Below are positions 11,464 through 23,070 of a stretch of DNA of 64,000 nt, piece after piece. The stretch lies in the NCBI RefSeq assembly GCF_033958435.1, contig NC_134138.1:77672298-77736297 (forward strand). Reading direction: 5' to 3'. The translations under genes were made by a program, and so were the position numbers. Numbering within the stretch: position 1 is the first letter of the stretch; each line of letters begins with the position of its first letter. The stretch comes from Carettochelys insculpta. Taxonomy: Eukaryota > Chordata > Testudines > Carettochelyidae. The notes under the pieces were generated by a model, which had not been told where the DNA came from, ran no database searches, and saw nothing but the letters and a program-made list of their open reading frames with translations.

Positions 11464-12375
11464 TGTAGCCAGACAGAACCCCCCCCGCCTTTTGTTCTAC
11501 TCCATCTTGCCTTCCCTGGGTGCTAAAGAGCACAAAAAAAGAGACAGCCCAGCCCCGGAATGCCTGAGAGTGCAGATGGGCTTATCTTAGCCATGGTCTC
11601 TGAAGCTCCAGAGCAAATATAAGAACAATGGGCTAATTAACAGCTGGGCCTCGGACTGCCCTTGGCTAATTACCATCAGTTGATTTGCTGCACACTTGGT
11701 CCCAGATACAAGGAAAATCTCCGGCCCATTAAAAAAACAAATGCCCTCAATTGTCTACCTCACAGGTGTGAACTATGCCCTTGAACTCCCTGGGAGAACC
11801 AGCATCAGACAGTTTAATTCAATTGGCATTTTTTTTAAACCAAGGAAGAAGCCTACGTGACCCAATGGGTATAAAAGAGGGGTCTGGCAGACCCCCTATT
11901 TGAGCTCCAATCATCTTTCCTGCTGGACAGGAGGGTGGGGTTCCCTGGGGATGCCCGACTCCTGGAGAAAAAGGGACAAAGGACTTCTTCCCAAGGGATT
12001 GAGAGAGAAAAACTGGCCAAGCCACTTTGGTAATGCAGGGGTGAGAATAAGACCTGAAAGGTATTTTATCTTTTGCTTTTCATTTTTGTGTGCATTTAAC
12101 AAGTATGGATCTATGAATTAGACTGTATGCTAGCTATTTGTAATCAAAGTATAAACCTTGTAACAATTGTAAACAAACATTGTAACTGTAAGAGATTAAC
12201 TTGTTAGATAAATAAACAAAGTGATTGATTAAGTGGTAACCTGACTCCTCCTGTTACTGTGCAAACTGAACACAAAACAAAGAACCCAGCTGCTTTCAGC
12301 TACTCAGCCTGGTCACTGGTGGGCTCTGCCATAGACAAGGGCATAAGTGGCATCTCACCTGGCCATCAGCTAACA
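11464..12375 (+). mobile_element. Solo LTR, copy 2 of the TGTAGCCAGACAGAA family
   Basis: A 912-bp LTR starting TGTAGCCAGACAGAA and ending CAGCTAACA. It is flanked by the identical 5-bp duplication TACAT (11459-11463 and 12376-12380). A TATA-box-like GGGTATAAAAGAGG lies at 11867-11880, upstream of the shared GGTCTGGCAGACC block, and AATAAA-type signals lie near 12208. It is colinear with copies 1 and 3 but shorter and more diverged. No internal genes. Confidence 0.9.
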
Positions 12376-12380
12376 TACAT

Positions 12381-12950
12381 GCAACCCAATACTTAAGTAT
12401 TGAAGAGGCCTGACACCTGGTGTTGCTAAGATCTTGTCAGATTGGAAATCACAGGAGACATGGGGCCATGTTTACCTCAAGACAGTGGAAACTCTATCCA
12501 CGGCTATATCTGCAAATTGAAAGGGATGGAATAATGTGTGTGCGTGTATATATGGATACCCCTACCGTATATAGACTTTCCATTAAAAATTGGCATCAAA
12601 TTCAGAGTTGCCTCCTTGTGCATTTGCAACGCTGCAAAATCATGAGTGATTTTTGTATTGCTCAAAGTCCATATGTTCTCTTAAAGGTGCATCTTCTCTT
12701 GCTTCATATATCTCACATGGAAGGTGGTCCACAAGGAGCTTGTTTAGTTCTCACAACAGGCAAAGATTTTGTAAGGGAAAGATACAGAAAATGGCCTCTC
12801 AGAACCAAAGGACAAAGAAGGAGATGCGGTTAAAAAAAGAGAGAGACCCAAGAACAACAGAAGAGAGTCTTTTTCTCTTTCCCCGTGGCAGATACAACAC
12901 TCATTAACAAAGAAAGGCTGTTACTTGAGTGAATTCCCCCTTTCTGTCTC
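12381..12950. other. Unassigned sequence
   Basis: The short overlapping open frames have no recognisable domain. Confidence 0.45.
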
Positions 12951-12953
12951 AAT

Positions 12954-15294
12954 AGCTACATCTACATGTGTATGCTACATCGAAATAGCCAAGCCGTGGG
13001 GTGAACACTGGCGGGCCCCCCACTGCACCCCCTCACCCTCCACAACACTCCCTGCTCCCACGCCCACACCACAGAGCACCCAAGAGCACCCCGCACACAC
13101 TTTTCTTGCAAATAAAAATAGACCTGTTGTTTTTGAAACGGCAACCGGTGATTTTTCTTATTATTAATAGTACAAATAAATATATATATATAGAGAGAGA
13201 GAGCAAAACAAAAGGGGGGAACTATTTACATGGGGCGGAAGGTACCATATAAAACAGAGCAGGGGTGTAACACAAACTATATACAACAACTAGGTATGAT
13301 GGGGGATATGTACAAAGGGGGGGGCCGACGTCCTGGGCCCCGCACCCCTCTACTGTCCGGTGCCCGGGGTTGGCGGGCACGACCCTCGCCTCAGCCTCAG
13401 CCCTGGCTGAGGCTGGCTGGTGGGGGCCGGGCAAGCCGGCAGGTATGGCTGGTGGGTGTCAGCAGGCCCCAGGTCCCCCTCGGTGGGAAGCCCTAGGGTG
13501 GCAGACAGCAGTGGGACGGCGGTTGGAGCGGCGGGTGGAGCGGGCAGGATGGGCAGAGTGGCGGGCGGCACAGCATGGGGGGCCAGGTAGTCCGCTATGC
13601 GGTCGAGGGTGCACATGAAGGTCCCTCATGCCTCCTGGCGCCAGGCCAGCGCACTCTCCTGGAGCTCCAGCTGCTACTCCTTCACCCGCAAGCGCCGCTC
13701 CGACACCTCCCGCTGATGCCGGAGGGTCGCAAGCAGCTGGGGGGTCCGTTGCTGTCCTCTGGTGGTGGCTCCTCCTCTGGCGTCCCCGTCCTGGGGTTGG
13801 TTGGTGCTCCTCTGAGGGGCTGGCCTGCTGGGATGGCCCCGGTGGGCTCTCTGAGACCAATGACACCTCGCCAGCTCTCTCCAGGCCCTCCGATGGTGCA
13901 GCTGAGGAACACGGGGGGGGAAGAAGAGTGGAGACAGCCATTAGTGTAGGTCCCAAGCCATGGCCCTTCTCCCCCCACCCCTCTGCTGCTGGTTCCCCAT
14001 CCCTGGAAGATGCTGTTGATGATGATGAGTGTCCCACCCCCACCCCAGGGGGACCCTAGGTTCCGCTCCCCCCATCTCCAGGTATGGGGCATGGCGCTGT
14101 CCTGCTTGGGGGGCAGGGACTGATGCACTCTTCTGAGGGACATGCCACTGCTGTCCTTGGGGCCATGGTCACCTGGGCATGTGGAGGGCCCTGGTCATGT
14201 CTGTTGTCCCCGCCCCTTAACCGCGGGGGTGTGCACCGGGGGAGTACATACCTGACGGTCTGCTCCCACAGTCGGGGAACACCCTCTGGGCGGACGCCCT
14301 GCTGGAGCTCCAGGACGGCAGCGCGATGTGGAGCCCCCCGTCGCTGGAGGAGGATTCCCCTTCCTCCTCCTCTGGCATCCCAGGGGTGGGCTCCTGGGGG
14401 GGGGCCTGGGGTGTGGGGTTTGCCTCCGGGGCGGACTCCGCCTCCGGGGCCTGCTGGGGCTCATCGGCCGAGGTGTCAAGAGTGGCCGGCGGGGAGGAGG
14501 TGTGCCGGGGGCCCAGGATGGACCTGAGCTCCCTGTAAAAGGGGCAAGTGTCGGGGGCGGCCCCAGATCGGCTGGCCGCATCCCGGGCCCAGGCGTAACC
14601 CTGTCACAGCTCCTTCACCTTACTCCTGACATGGTCAGGAGTGCGGGCAGGGTGACCACGGGCAGCCAGGCCCTCGGCCAGCTGAGCGAACGCATCCGCG
14701 TTCCGCCTCTTGCTCCCCATTACCTGGAGCACCTCCTCCTCGCTCCAGAGCCCCAGCAGATCCCGGATCTCGGCCTCTGTCCAGGAGAGGCCCCGCTGCC
14801 TTTTCCTGGGCTGGCTGCCAGGCTGGGAGCCCTGGCTCCCCTTGTGGGGGGGTGCCCTGGGGGTGACTGGGGGGCTGGCAGGTGGCCATCGCTGCAGGGG
14901 TGGTGGCCTGGGGCTGCAGAGATGCATGCAGGCTGGCCGCATGGCAGTGCTGCTGCCCGCACTCGCTCTCAGCTTCCTGCACAGGAACGCGGGGGGGGGG
15001 GGAGCTTTAAGGGGCTGGAGAGAGCGTCTCTCAACCCCTCAGCTGATGGCCACCATGGTGGACCCTGCTCTTTCGATGTTGCGGGATACGGATCGGCTAC
15101 ACGTGCCCTACTTCGACGTTCAACATCAAAGTAGGGCGCTATTCCCATCTCCTGATGGGGATAGTGACTTCGACGTCTCGCCGCCTTACGTCGATTTCAA
15201 CTTCGAAATAGTGCCCGCCACGTGTAGACGTGGCGGGCGCTATTTCGAAGTTGGCGTGGCTACTTCGAAGTAGCCGGCATGTGTAGACGCAGCT
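12954..15294 (-). mobile_element. Harbinger derivative carrying only the Myb-like accessory gene
   Basis: A 2.34-kb GC-rich element. The inverted ends are AGCTACATCTACATGTG (left) and CATGTGTAGACGCAGCT (right). The 3-bp duplication AAT lies at both sides (12951-12953 and 15295-15297). It contains the accessory Myb/SANT-like gene on the minus strand but none of the PIF transposase blocks seen in the elements at 18.6, 40.4 and 58.7 kb. The right end carries many TTCGAA/TTCGAC motifs. A shorter relative lies at 54593-55219. Confidence 0.82.
13350..14990 (-). pseudogene. Harbinger accessory protein, Myb/SANT-like DNA-binding
   Basis: PIF/Harbinger elements encode, besides the transposase, a Myb-like protein that binds subterminal DNA and helps bring the transposase to the nucleus. 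On the minus strand the frame 14942-14604 has a basic run RKRQRGLSW then WTEAEIRDLLGLWSEEEVLQ, GSKRRNADAFAQLAEGLAA and TPDHVRSKVKEL, a trihelix of the Myb/SANT-like class. The frame then hits TGA, probably a decayed CGA, and reads on as QGYAWARDAASRSG and CPFYRELRSILGPRHTSS. An acidic, proline-rich tail and alanine- and proline-rich segments run toward 13350. A poly-G run near 14992-15000 sits at the N-terminal side. At least one stop makes it a pseudogene; introns may also be present. Confidence 0.78.
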
Positions 15295-15297
15295 AAT

Positions 15298-16247
15298 ATG
15301 TCCTAGACCTAAAATGGGAAACAGTCAAATATAACAGACAAGAAAAAGGAATGGTGCCCCAATTTGCTGAGTTTTGGAATGACAAGGGTAGACTCTGTTC
15401 TCATTCCCCACTTACTGGTTTTATATCTTTTAAACATTAGAAATATTACAGAAAACATATTTGTTTTGCACATTCAGCAATTGTTTGTGGTGTATTTGTA
15501 CAGCTCCATTGTCCCGTGAAGACTCAAACTCTGAATGAATAGGTCTTGTGTAATTCATGTCTCTGCCACATTTCATCTTATTCTTCTTCAGTTCCATTAT
15601 TATTGGCTGGGGTTTTTTTTTCATTAATCATTCTACTGTTCTGTGTAGGTGCGTCAATCATGGTAAACAGTAATGCCCTTCACACTTAATTGCTCATTGA
15701 AACCTCTGTGAACATAGCTGAGATTTCTGCTGCACAGAAATGTGATCCTTTGTAGAGCTATCCTTAATGCTTTAAGCAGGAACTTTAAAGAGACTCAGCA
15801 GCTGTAGAGCTGCAAGCCATTTGTGGCTTGACTTCATACAGGGCTGGAGTTATGTCCTCATTTGTTGAGATCTGTGTTAAATCTCATAATCTAAACAAGA
15901 TCTGGGTGGGCCAATGATTGGATTTCTAAAAACAGACAGTCAAGTAAGTGGATCCTGACCCCTGCCACATGGTGGAGGTAGCCTTTTGTATGCTGACCTT
16001 GTGACATATGATTAGATGTAGAAAAATAATTATTGTCAGTACTTTTGTCTGTCAGATTTAAAGGAGCACCAAGGTGCCACGGGGAATTCTTTCTGTTCAG
16101 TTGGTACTGAACAGATGCCTTACTGTAATTTTAGTTAATGTTGTGTTGCTGGAGGGTACAAAATATAAAATTGAGTCCCTGACAATATCTAATCATCTTC
16201 TGAGCAGTATGGTGGCATTTCTGTTAAGAGCAGAGATTTTAATCCTA
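15298..16247. other. Unassigned sequence
   Basis: No supported gene or repeat. Confidence 0.5.
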
Positions 16248-17632
16248 GGCTACATCTACACTACAGTGATCCTTCAGGGGAAGTACTTCTGGAAGATGTC
16301 TTCCAGAAAAACTTCTTTTGTAAGACAGCATCCACACAAAAAGAAAAGATGGGGCTGAGGGGAAATATTTGTTTTCTTGCCATGAGGATTGCTGTCAATC
16401 GATGGCTGGGTACAGGTGCCCCAAGAGTCTGCTCCTTGGAGGCAGCACGACTCAGCGACTGCACCTTACCACTGACCAGGCTGAATGTAGCCAAACCGGC
16501 TAAGGTTCTTTGTTTGTATTTGGCCGAGTTACAGCAACTAGAAGGAGTCAGGCTGAAGCTTAAACATGGTTATTATTTATTACGAAGCAGAAATGAAAAT
16601 CTTAATGGTTACAGAATTATATAGTCCTAATGGTTGCAGTTGCAGGAAAGGTTAAATAAAATCTTAATGGTTGTACTGTTACTGCTCTATTTGCTTAGCT
16701 ACTAGAGTAGGATGATACAAATGACATGTCAATTAGAGAAAGTTACCCATTTGAGGACGAGACAGCTCAGACTAAAGAGCTCTTACTATTAAACGTGCAC
16801 AAAAAAAACATTGCAGGTATAATTCTCACCCCTGCATCCTTCGACTCCGGCGTAGCCAAGGTCGTTCACTGAATCCCTTGGGAAGAACTGTACGAGGAAG
16901 GGGGTCCCCTAGATCCTTGGGAAGCAGTAACCTTACCCGACCGGCAGGCACAGGAAATTGGAGCTCAGTTTGAGTAGGCTGCCAGGCCCCTCTTTATACC
17001 CCTTGGGCACGTAGGTTCTTCCTTATCTCAAGGTACCAATTGTACTGGTTCATCTTTGTGACGCCGGCGCTTACAAGGCAGTTACACTTGTAAGGACAGA
17101 GATAACTAAATTTATAGAAACGGGACAAACTTTCACATGGGCAGTAAAGTTCCCCTCCTGGGACCAAGTGTGGGCAGATCAACTATCGATGTCAGCCAAG
17201 GGCAGCTTGAAGCCCCGAGGCCGACAGCTCGCCTGTTAGCCCTCTTATCTGTGTTCTTCAGTCCAGGGTCATGCTGACAAAGCACATCTGTGTTTGTGAG
17301 GCACCAACAGACAGTGTGCTCTCAAAACATTTCAAGATTGTGCTATTTCTTTGTGCTGTCTGCTCTGAGGCACCTAAGAGGGGCAGGCAAGATGGAGCAG
17401 AGCAGGGGGATTCTGTCTGGATACAATTGCTGTTTTCATTAAAGCATTCCTGCGGGCATCCACACACACTTTTTTTAAAAAGAATCGTTCAAAAGCGGGT
17501 GATCTTCCTGATTTGGGAATGGAAGAAGGCTTCTGGAAGTAGAGCTCGATTTACTTTTGAAAGAGTGCGTTTTCAGTGTGGATGCTCCATGTGTTCTTTC
17601 AAAGAAAGGCTGGAATTTCCAAAAGAACTTAC
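16248..17632. mobile_element. Harbinger-like fragment split by a solo LTR
   Basis: It begins with GGCTACATCTACACTACAG and resumes after the LTR with TTCAAAAG- and GTGTGGATGCTCC-type blocks shared with the left end of the element at 18616. The right terminus is not clear, so the copy is partial or rearranged. Confidence 0.55.
16393..17425 (-). mobile_element. Solo LTR, copy 3, minus strand
   Basis: A 1033-bp LTR in reverse orientation to copies 1 and 2. On + it starts TGTCAATCGATGGC and ends CTGTCTGGATACA. It is flanked by the identical 5-bp duplication ATTGC (16388-16392 and 17426-17430). Read on the minus strand it keeps a TATA-like GGGGTATAAAGAGG, the AATAAATAATAACC poly-A region, and the AAATACAAACAAAGAACC block near its end. 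It is closer to copy 1 than to copy 2. It sits inside a DNA-transposon fragment. Confidence 0.9.
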
Positions 17633-18615
17633 CTAGACAGGCTACCTGAATGGGAAAAGAATTCCATCCAAGATCTCCTGATAACTGGTGTGGAAAATGA
17701 TTTTGCAGGTTCATGGGAGTGCCTTGAATGAAATACTGTTCCCACTGAAAGTAATGAGAATTTTACTATGGACTTCAGTGGAGTCAGGATTTTATCCATT
17801 ACGTGGAATTCAAGAGAAAACTGTGTACCTATAATACAGGAATCTTATTACAAGTTTCATTTATTGGACAAGGAGTGCAGCACTTTGGTGAATAGTTTGA
17901 GCATCAATTGTTTGATATTAAAATTAAACTTGCTCCTGCCAGAATCAGTTTCACTGTCTGTGATGCTAATTGTTGTGTGATTAAGTGCAACCATGAAGAA
18001 AGAGGTTTAATTGGGAAAAAAATCATTTCACACATTTCTAATTTTCCTTAATGCTAGAAAAAGGGTTTAAATAGTAGGAGTATGTTGGTAAAATACTGAA
18101 ATGTACTTTGGTTCAGCCAGATGATCTGCAATATTATCTAACTTGCTTTTGTTTGAATTGAGAAATAATGATTATGTTGTCTTAAAATAACGATATTGTT
18201 AAAGACTGCTAAATAACACCAAATAAAAAGAATTTCAAGAAGTGCTTGGAAATCTGCAATACCTGTGTCACAAAAGACATTATTAGGGGCAAAGAATGAT
18301 CATTAACCCTCTCCATTCTTGACTGTAAATGGTGTATGTTCTTGTTAGAAATTATTGTCAGTCCTGGCTACAAAGTTATCTGCTTATCTACAGGGTGTCA
18401 TACTCTGTGTGTGCGTGCACATAATGAATATTGCATAATCAGTGTAGGGTATTAGAAATTCTGAATGGCACCATTATGATCTTGTAGGATTTGCACCGAT
18501 TCTTACAAAGGTGCAAGATCAGGCCCTCAGATCACCAGTGGAGGATAGTCTTTCTTTTCCTGCCTCTTTCATTTGTTTCTATTGAAAGTGTAATTTGAAG
18601 ATGTGAACACACGCA
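17633..18615. other. Unassigned; contains first copy of a diverged duplicated segment
   Basis: The block at about 17900-17995, including TATTAAAATTAAACTTGCTC, is repeated with divergence at about 22708-22797, on the other side of the Harbinger element. The rest is AT-rich and unassigned. Confidence 0.55.
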
Positions 18616-18929
18616 GGCTGCGTCTGCATTTCCAAGTACATTCGGAAAATCCATCACTCTTTCAAAAGAGCATGCGGTGTGTCTACACACAAAACGCGTC
18701 CTGTCGAAAGCAATCAAAAGAAACTGGCACGGTTTTTGAAAGCGTTCCTCCAATCCTAGACTAGGAAGAGGGCCCACTTTCGAAGAAGTCTTTCAAAAGC
18801 AAATGTGTCTAGATGCTCCACGGGCTGCGCTTTCAAAAGAGCAGTCCTCCATAGCACTGTGATAGCTGTCTGTGGCCACCTTTAAAGCTGCACAGACCCA
18901 GAAACCCAATGGCAGGAAGCTGAGATCAT

Positions 18930-20480
18930 GCTAGGAGCAGCCATAGCATGAGCTCCTGCAGCATGACCTCTGAGCAGTCCCGGAGCAGCAACTGATATGG
19001 ATGGCCAGCAGCCAGCTCCCCCCAGCCCCCTGCCCCCAGAGCCCTCACAAGGCAAGCAGGACCCTGGCCAGTCCCCAAAACAAAGGGTGCACTCCTGATT
19101 GGAGCCTGAGCTGAGGGACATGCTCGGGCTCTGGAAGGTGCTTCAGGAGATGAGGGTCAAGCGGTGTAATGTTGCTGTGTTGGCCAAAAGGGCTGGCCAC
19201 CTGAGAACACCCTGCCCACATGCCTGAGCAAGTGACGAGTAAAGTGAAGGATCTATGGCAGGTTTACGCCCGGGCCTGGGACTCTGCCAGCCTCTCAGGG
19301 GCAAGTCCCATGACCTGCCCCTACCACAGGGAGCTCTACTGAATCCTGGGGCCCAAGGAAAGCGCCCTCCCCACCATTCCTCCTGGACACTGCAGCAGAT
19401 GAGCTGCACCCCGGGGATGAGGAGAAGCCTAGACTCGAGGACAACTGCATACACCTGGAGCCAGAAGCCACCACTGGTGACTCGAGTGATGAGAGGAACC
19501 TTGTGATTGAGCTCCCATCCTGGTCATCGAGCTGGCCGAGAGGCAGCTGGGCATCACTGGACCTTGGCGAGGGACCCTCTGGTGAGTACCCAGCAGGGCA
19601 CACACCCTGGCCTGTGGGACAGGGGCTTGACAGCTGCCAGTGAGCCGCCCATACACCCAGCAGACCCTCACTGGACACAGTACAGGTGGCTGTGGCTCCT
19701 AACATGCTGCAACAGCCGCTGGCAACATCCAGCACCTGCCACTCTGGACAGCATCATGAGCCACATGTGTGGGGAGGTGGGATGGGACTGGACCAAGCCA
19801 GGGACTGCCCCACATTGTCAGGGACCCCTGCAACATGTGCAATACCCCATGGCCACCTGCTGCTGGATGGGGGCCAGTGCTTGTGGCGGGGAGTGGAAGG
19901 AGGAGCACCACCTTCATGCCATAACACAAGATTGACCATGTCTTCCTCTTCATGGCTGCAGCCATGCTGCAGGGGGTCCAGGAGAGTCCCAATCCACCTG
20001 TGGTCCCAGACAGCCCAACAGATGAGAGGGACAGCTCACCACCCCCAGTGGCACCATGAGGAGCTTGGAACAGGAGGGCATGAGGGTGGGCTGGCAACGA
20101 TGACACCACCCACTGCCAAGCAGAGCTGGCGGAGTGGCACCTCCGCATGGAGGAGGTATACCATGCATGGTAGAGGGCTGCATAGGACAACCTACTGGGC
20201 CACCTGAGGGAAATGACCAGAGTCCTGTGGGAGCAATCGGGGCTCTTGTCTCACCTGATCCCCTCACCTGACACCCCATCTACCACCAGCCCCTCTGCCA
20301 AGTCTGCCCCCAGCCAAGTCTGTCCCTGCCAACCCCACCTCCTTGGTCCTACCTCCCTGCTCTGCCTGTTCCTTCTCAGCCCCACCGAGGACCTGGACCA
20401 GGGTTGGGAGGGAATCCCAGGGCTGACAGGGCTCACAGCCCTCCACCCTGGCCCCAGAGTAGCATCCCTCCTCCTGCCAG
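18930..20480 (+). pseudogene. Harbinger Myb/SANT-like accessory gene, broken
   Basis: Recognisable pieces on the + strand are LEPELRDMLGLW near 19100, KVLQEMRVKRCNVAVLAKRA, EQVTSKVKDLWQVYARAWDS near 19230-19285, CPYHRELYWILGPKESAPP, a later block WHLRMEEVYHAW near 20130, and DNLLGHLREMTRVLWEQ near 20190. They follow the order of the accessory gene in the 12954-15294 element (trihelix, linker, acidic and proline-rich segment, C-terminal leucine-rich helix). Several stops and shifts interrupt the frame. A GGTGAGTACC near 19580 could be a remnant intron donor after the first exon. Confidence 0.7.
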
Positions 20481-20768
20481 GTTGAAGTCCCGCCCCCACC
20501 CCAGCCGTTAATTACCAAACCCAGTTTTGCCACCTCCCCTCTTGTCCAACCCCCCACAGTGTACATAATTTGTCCCTGTTACCGCTGTAGGTTGTTTTGT
20601 TTTGATGTTTGTACAAGCCACACATTTAATAGTTATCATTAAAAATTTAATTTTTGCACCACCCCTGTGTCCCATGCTCTTGTTGATGGGTGGTAGGGGG
20701 TGGATATGTGTGGGTTATGCTGAGGGGTGTATGTGCAGGGGGGCCTGCATGGGGTGCTATGGGTGGGG

Positions 20769-22184
20769 TCAATGTAGGCCATGTGCAAAGGTCTTCTGGA
20801 GGGTCTCTGAAAAGCAGATCCTGTCCTGGTGGGCCTGGTGGCTTGGGGTGGGGTCTGGCTGTTCAAAGCAGGGGCCAGACTTGGCCTTCCACCATGGGGA
20901 GAATGCCTCAGCCTTGCCCTCCACAATGTTGTGGAATATGTAGCAAGTGTTCTGCTGGCCAACCTCCAGGTGAGGGAGGAGGCACTGACACCTGCCCTTC
21001 AGGAGCCTGAAGGCCTGCACCACCACATGGCAGGCCTGGTTCAGACGCACTTTGAACAGCTCCGGGGTGATGTTTGGGGGGCGAGTATAGGGCTGCATTA
21101 ACCAAGGCTGCAGGAGCTAGGCATCATCCACCACCATGCAGAGAAGCATGGTGATGTCCCTGACCTGGTGCTCCCATGGTTGGACACAAGTCCAAATCTC
21201 TGTTCGATGGCAGAAGCTGGAATTCCAGAACACCTGGGCATCATGTGTCCAGCCTCCCAGACCACATAAATATCCCAGAAGTGTCCCCTCGTGTCCACCA
21301 GCAGCTGGGACACTACTGAGTGGTAGCCCTTGTGCTTTATGTAGGTGCTGGCTCTGTGTTCCAGTGCAACGCATGGGAATGTGCATCCCATCCAAGGCAC
21401 CAAAGCAATTCAGGAATCTGAGTGCTGTGAATCCCAAGACCACTGCATCCACATTCCACACACAGGTAACCCTGTGCAGCAGCATGGCATTGATGGCACA
21501 CACGATCTGCATGGGAGGGACAGTGAGCTCTCTCATGAGAGCATGATGGGTTGTGCCTGGCTCCTTCCCCATGCCCACTCCCAGGACTTGCACCCCAGTG
21601 CCCCCAGCTTCCAAGGATCCCCCTTGCCTGGGTGCCCCTCCTTTTGGCAGGTGCATGCCCTTACCATGCCTTACCTTCATGGTGACAGCTCCAATGGTGG
21701 CCTTGCTGACCCTGAATTGGTGCCCCACTGACTGGTTACTGTCCAGAGTGGCCAGCTTCCAGACGGTGATGACTACCCAGTTTTCGAGATGGAAGTGTGT
21801 GCTGCATGTGGGTGTCTCAGGGCCAGAATGAGCCAGCGGCAGAGTTCTTCGAAGGTCTGCTTGCTTATGCAGAAATTCTGCATCCACCTGGCATCATTCC
21901 AAAGCCCCAGCACCAGCCACTCCCACCACTCTGTGCTGCTGGGGTGGCTCCTGAGACAGCGGGACACTTGGGGGGGCAGGGAAAGGATCCCAGCTTGAGG
22001 GCTTCCAGAGCCCTGGTGGTGGGGGTGGATTGCCCTCAGGAGGAGGTGGACAGTGGCCACAAGCACTGTGACCACGGCATCTGAGCCTGATGTCAAGGAT
22101 GGCCAGCTTGACGAGGAGGAGCTGCTGCTGGGCGTCCATGGTGACTGGCTTCCAGGCACTGTCAGGCTCCGTGGGACTTGTCAC
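20769..22184 (-). pseudogene. PIF/Harbinger transposase (DDE), broken
   Basis: The transposase cuts and joins element ends. The minus strand shows MDAQQQLLLVKLAILDI at the N-terminus (about 22137), SKQTFEELCRWL, VVITVWKLATLDS with HQFRVSKATIGAV (21887-21117 frame, residues 38-68), then a probable in-frame intron with GTAAGG donor and CATGCAG acceptor. QIVCAINAMLL and NCFGALDGMHIP follow, with the first catalytic D at residue 166, then the second D in THDAQVF at residue 216. The C-terminal part lies at 21098-20769 (CHVVVQAFRLLKGRC, NTCYIFHNIVEGKAEAF). The family has a glutamate in VVERAFGRLK; here it is Q. Frameshifts occur near 21.1 and 21.8 kb. Confidence 0.82.
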
Positions 22185-22500
22185 AGCTCTGCAGGCCTCA
22201 GTGTGTTCAGGACGAGGGTGCTTGAGAGAGCCCTTTTAGGGAGCATCTGGCTGAGGGGCCCAGAAGGACTTGCCTGCCATGCAACCCACATCCACGGTGC
22301 TTCCTGCCTCATTCTTCCAAAAGAGCACCTGAAGTTGTGTGGACATTCTCGTTCCAAAGAGTGGGCTGGTCTTTTGAAAGAGTGGATCACAATCTCAATA
22401 TACTTTTTGTGTGGAGACATGCGCTTTGAAAAAGTGATCTTTCAAAGGGAAGGTTTCGAAAGAACACTTTTTGAAAGGGCACTGTAGCGTAGATGTAGCT

Positions 22501-23070
22501 CCAGTTTGAAGAACGTAAGGTTCATTCAATGTACTTTTGTAATGCATGTCCCATGAGTAAATAAGATTTGATTGACATTTTGTTGTTGAATATTGTTTTT
22601 GCCTCTGAAAAATGTGCCTTCTACTAGGTGCCAATTGGATTCTCACTCGTACAGAGAGTTTCAAGAACTTCCATCTGAAAATCAGTTTTATGTTACCTTA
22701 AGGTTGAATTGTTTGCTTCTAAAATTAAACTTGATCCTGCCAGCATGCCTTTCACTGTCGGCTGTGCTAATTATTTTGTTATTGAGTGTAATCATGAGAT
22801 TGAAAATGAGACAAATGAGAACAGCCTTCGGGTATCATGAAAATAGCTTGTAGATGAAATTTCCTAAAACTCCCAGTTTGATTGTGGATCCAACTAGCAT
22901 AATAAATATTAAAAAATACATGTTGCATATAGTCCTTTTCATTAAATCAATGTATATAGCAATAGCCTTTTAACTATTCAAATAAACAGGCATGTGAATT
23001 ATGTTATCTCAATCTTTCCAGATGTTTATTTTCAGACATCTGAAAGTTCAAGTTTTAGTTCAATGCTTCA
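22501..23070. other. Unassigned; second copy of a diverged duplicated segment
   Basis: About 22708-22797 repeats the block seen at 17900-17995, with shared words such as AAAATTAAACTTGATCCTGC, then TTTCACTGTC and GTGCTAATTATTTTGTTATT. Identity is about three quarters by eye. Confidence 0.55.

Larger units (their letters stand above)
18616..22500. mobile_element. Two-gene PIF/Harbinger transposon, decayed
   Basis: A 3.9-kb element with GGCTGCGTCTGCATTTCC at the left and GCGTAGATGTAGCT at the right. It carries a Myb-like accessory gene on + (left) and a PIF transposase on minus (right), converging near 20.6 kb where AATTTAATTTTTGC-type tails lie. Subterminal TTCAAAAG/CTTTTGAA motifs repeat at both ends. 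Both genes are broken. The right-end boundary is uncertain by a few bases. Confidence 0.82.

Noticed and set aside
13459..15273. Many long + strand open frames in the GC-rich block
   Set aside because: They are shadows of the minus-strand Myb-like accessory gene in GC-rich DNA. Only the minus frame has family motifs.
21117..21887. The 256-codon minus frame as an intact transposase
   Set aside because: Part of it (GKGMHLPKGGAPRQG and following) is an in-frame intron with donor and acceptor sites, and the N- and C-terminal parts lie in other frames, so it is not an intact gene.
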